This document shows positions 40,745 to 42,299 of a DNA stretch of 42,299 nt, piece by piece. The number at the start of each line of letters is the position of its first letter. Within the stretch, counting starts at the first letter, position 1. This DNA is from Pseudoflavonifractor sp. An44 (GTDB lineage Bacteria; Bacillota; Clostridia; Oscillospirales; Oscillospiraceae): positions 1 through 42,299 of the forward strand of contig NZ_NFIH01000022.1 in the NCBI RefSeq assembly GCF_002161675.1, read 5' to 3'. Under the pieces are notes generated by a model. The model was not told the origin of the DNA, searched no databases, and saw nothing but the letters and a program-made list of their open reading frames with translations. A program made the position numbers and the translations under genes.

Positions 40745-41989
40745 CTAAACAGTAGGTGGAGCGGCCACCAGATAACCTTGTCTCTGGAGGATAAAAATAG
40801 CCTCGGCTACAGAAACCTCACGGTGTACGGGAGGCCGGTCGCTCTTGCGATAGAGCTCAGAGTTGTACGGCTCGTTCTTCTTGAGCATATTGTAAATGGC
40901 GGTGAGCAGCATCCTAGCAATGGCGATAATCGCCTTCTTGTGTCCGCGGCGTTTCTTGAGAGCCAGGTAACGATTCCGGACTTCTGGGAACTGCTTGGCA
41001 CGAATGGCGCAGAGAGCGCATTGAACAAGCAACGGCTTGATGTAAGCTCCGGCCCGGCTGATTCTGGTGGTTTTCTTCTTTCCGGCACTCTCATTGTTCT
41101 GCGGCGTAAGCCCAGCCCATGAGCACAGGTGCTTCGAGGTGGGGAACACGGACATATCCACTCCGATTTCAGAAATAATGCCAATTGCGGCAAAGGATTG
41201 GATACCCGGCGCCGTCACAACAAGATTGAGTTGGGGAAGGTACTTCTCAGCGGTAGACAGAATCAGAGATTCCAGATTGAGCTTGCAAAGTTGGAGACTA
41301 CTCATGTGGGAGCGGATGATGCGGAGCTTTTCAGCCTGTTCTTCACACATCTCTCCATCCACAGCAGAGAGCACCCGTTCGTCGGTCGCTTTCATGCCTT
41401 TGGTTCGGAAGGCAGAAATATCTGTAATTTTCTCCATTGGATGTTCCAGAATCCAGGCAGTAATTGCGGAGGCTGCTTTACCAAACACATCCGAGAACAC
41501 ATCGTCCAGTTTGAAATTGGAGACTGTCAAACAGTTTTGCGCCCGGTTTTTCTCACCGGTAGTAAAGTTAGTGAGTTTCCAACGATAGCGGAACAGATCT
41601 CTAAGCTGACGGATATCTGCCGGAGGGATAAAACTCCCTGAGACAAGATCGTGCTTGAAGATGTCGGCAATCCACTTGGCGTCTCGTTTGTCGGTCTTCT
41701 TGCCCCGGATGGCCTTCACATACTTAGGGTGGGCGAGTACGATGTTGCAGGTGGGTTCCAGAATGTTGTAAACAGGAATCCAATACTTCCCGGTAGATTC
41801 CATGCACACATCCTTGCAGTTGTTCTCAGAAAGCCAATCCGCACACCGTCGTAAATCCCCAGTGAAAGTGGAAAAACGTTTGCTCTTGTAGGTTGTCACA
41901 CCCTGCTCACTGGTAGAAGCAATACAGGCAACGACAAAAGATTTGTGGATATCCATTCCACAGCAGATACGGTAGACGATTTTAAGCAT
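40745..41989 (-). CDS. IS110-family transposase (bridge-RNA-type recombinase)
   Basis: A 414-residue DEDD recombinase. The N-terminal RuvC-like domain has GMDIHKSF (Asp), CMESTGKYW (Glu) and [13 protein letters not shown] (Asp, Asp). The C-terminal Tnp20 domain has [57 protein letters not shown] with the serine-containing active segment, and [19 protein letters not shown]. It is full length and looks intact. Known biology: such recombinases use a non-coding RNA from the element's own end to pair donor and target DNA. The start ATG follows GAGGGGATGTGTT. Confidence 0.93.
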   Translation of the reverse strand: MLKIVYRICCGMDIHKSFVVACIASTSEQGVTTYKSKRFSTFTGDLRRCADWLSENNCKDVCMESTGKYWIPVYNILEPTCNIVLAHPKYVKAIRGKKTDKRDAKWIADIFKHDLVSGSFIPPADIRQLRDLFRYRWKLTNFTTGEKNRAQNCLTVSNFKLDDVFSDVFGKAASAITAWILEHPMEKITDISAFRTKGMKATDERVLSAVDGEMCEEQAEKLRIIRSHMSSLQLCKLNLESLILSTAEKYLPQLNLVVTAPGIQSFAAIGIISEIGVDMSVFPTSKHLCSWAGLTPQNNESAGKKKTTRISRAGAYIKPLLVQCALCAIRAKQFPEVRNRYLALKKRRGHKKAIIAIARMLLTAIYNMLKKNEPYNSELYRKSDRPPVHREVSVAEAIFILQRQGYLVAAPPTV

Positions 41990-42230
41990 AACACATCCCC
42001 TCGAAACAGTATTTGAGGGGAACAGGCAGGGACTGGCCGCTCACTGAAAGATTGAAGTAGTCCGTCTCTCCAAAGATAAGGTTACAGGGTACAATGCCCT
42101 ACTCATCGGTGCTTGAAAGAGCGTCCGGCACACATAAATATTCAGTCCAACACAATGTTGGGCCTACTCACCTTCACGTGCTCTGTAGTGTGCCTGCTTC
42201 CTCAAGCCTATTCTAACAAATTACGACTGG
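41990..42230 (-). ncRNA. Candidate IS110 bridge RNA (5' leader of the transposase)
   Basis: About 240 non-coding bases upstream of the transposase, the position of the bridge RNA in the IS110 group. A CCCCTC/GAGGGG hairpin lies next to the start codon (41997-42019). Two similar stem-loops each end in the same octamer on the plus strand, CCTACTCA (42098-42105 and 42173-42180); one stem is AGGGTACAATGCCCT-like, the other CCAACACAATGTTGG, and both contain ACAATG. Two related loops fit the target- and donor-binding loops of a bridge RNA. Boundaries and guide bases are inference. Confidence 0.5.
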
Positions 42231-42299
42231 CTGCGTTAGAGGTACCGGGTTTCATATTCCTTTGGTGCCTTGGAGCGCAGCGGAAAGGAATGGTCATAA

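Larger units (their letters stand above)
40667..42299 (-). mobile_element. IS110-family insertion sequence (ends not resolved)
   Basis: It comprises the transposase gene, a 78-base downstream flank (40667-40744) and the long upstream leader to the window edge. IS110 elements lack terminal inverted repeats, so exact ends cannot be set without an empty-site comparison; the left end may lie beyond the window. The element follows the TPR gene directly. Confidence 0.6.

Overview
The window looks like a chromosomal segment of a GC-rich, Gram-positive gut anaerobe of the Clostridia, probably Oscillospiraceae (Flavonifractor/Pseudoflavonifractor type; genus is inference). The reasons are strong GGAGG ribosome binding sites, a sortase-anchored GH20 protein, a crt-hbd-bcd-etfB-etfA butyryl-CoA operon, a tmRNA with smpB nearby, and a rimP-nusA-ylxR-ylxQ-infB-rbfA-nrnA-truB-ribF operon. 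Most core genes use GC-rich codons. Several accessory islands are clearly lower in GC.

Layout. 1-2.6 kb: 3' end of a secreted GH20/FIVAR wall protein, an inositol-phosphatase-like gene and an XRE regulator. 2.6-12.6 kb is an accessory region. It holds a DUF5131 gene, a ribbon-helix-helix regulator with a perfect palindromic operator candidate, a structured leader and two small unknown genes, a radical SAM 'mobile pair', two HxlR/flavin-reductase divergent pairs, and the wreck of a siphophage-type prophage. The prophage pieces, read on the minus strand, are a terminase C-terminus, a portal N-terminus joined to a tail-protein C-terminus, a G/T tail chaperone with a damaged frameshift site, and a tape-measure gene fused to the C-terminus of a serine recombinase. 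A relBE toxin-antitoxin module and one HxlR/flavin-reductase pair sit between phage pieces with their own promoters and terminators, like morons. The prophage ends next to the tmRNA 3' end. On the tmRNA's other side a small four-helix-bundle (IVP/S23) gene sits inside a unit with 16-bp perfect inverted ends.

12.6-23 kb: ppiB, smpB, a sucrose regulon (scrR, PTS IIBC scrA, GH32 scrB), murI, a DUF1934 gene, argS and a membrane glycosyltransferase. 23-32.6 kb: a 400-bp run of perfect hairpins, then the nusA/infB translation operon with a type-2 argC inside it, ending in a truncated, frameshifted DUF554 remnant. 32.6-38.2 kb: the butyrate operon, preceded by a near-consensus promoter and two Rex-like operators. 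The 3' end of crt is present three times, separated by two cassettes built of perfect hairpins. 38.2-42.3 kb: palindromic repeats, a large TPR protein of unknown function with atypical composition, and an IS110-family transposase. Upstream of the transposase is a structured leader that is a good candidate for a bridge RNA.

The genes work together in modules: sucrose uptake as sucrose-6-phosphate and its hydrolysis; translation and ribosome maturation (rimP to ribF; ssrA/smpB rescue); and reduction of crotonyl-CoA by Bcd-EtfAB, probably under NADH/NAD control by Rex. The least explained parts are the hairpin cassettes that carry copies of the crt 3' end, the inverted-repeat IVP unit between ssrA and ppiB (with a solo arm 26 kb away), the leader RNA in front of a 73-residue Asn/His-rich protein, and the TPR protein next to the IS110 element.
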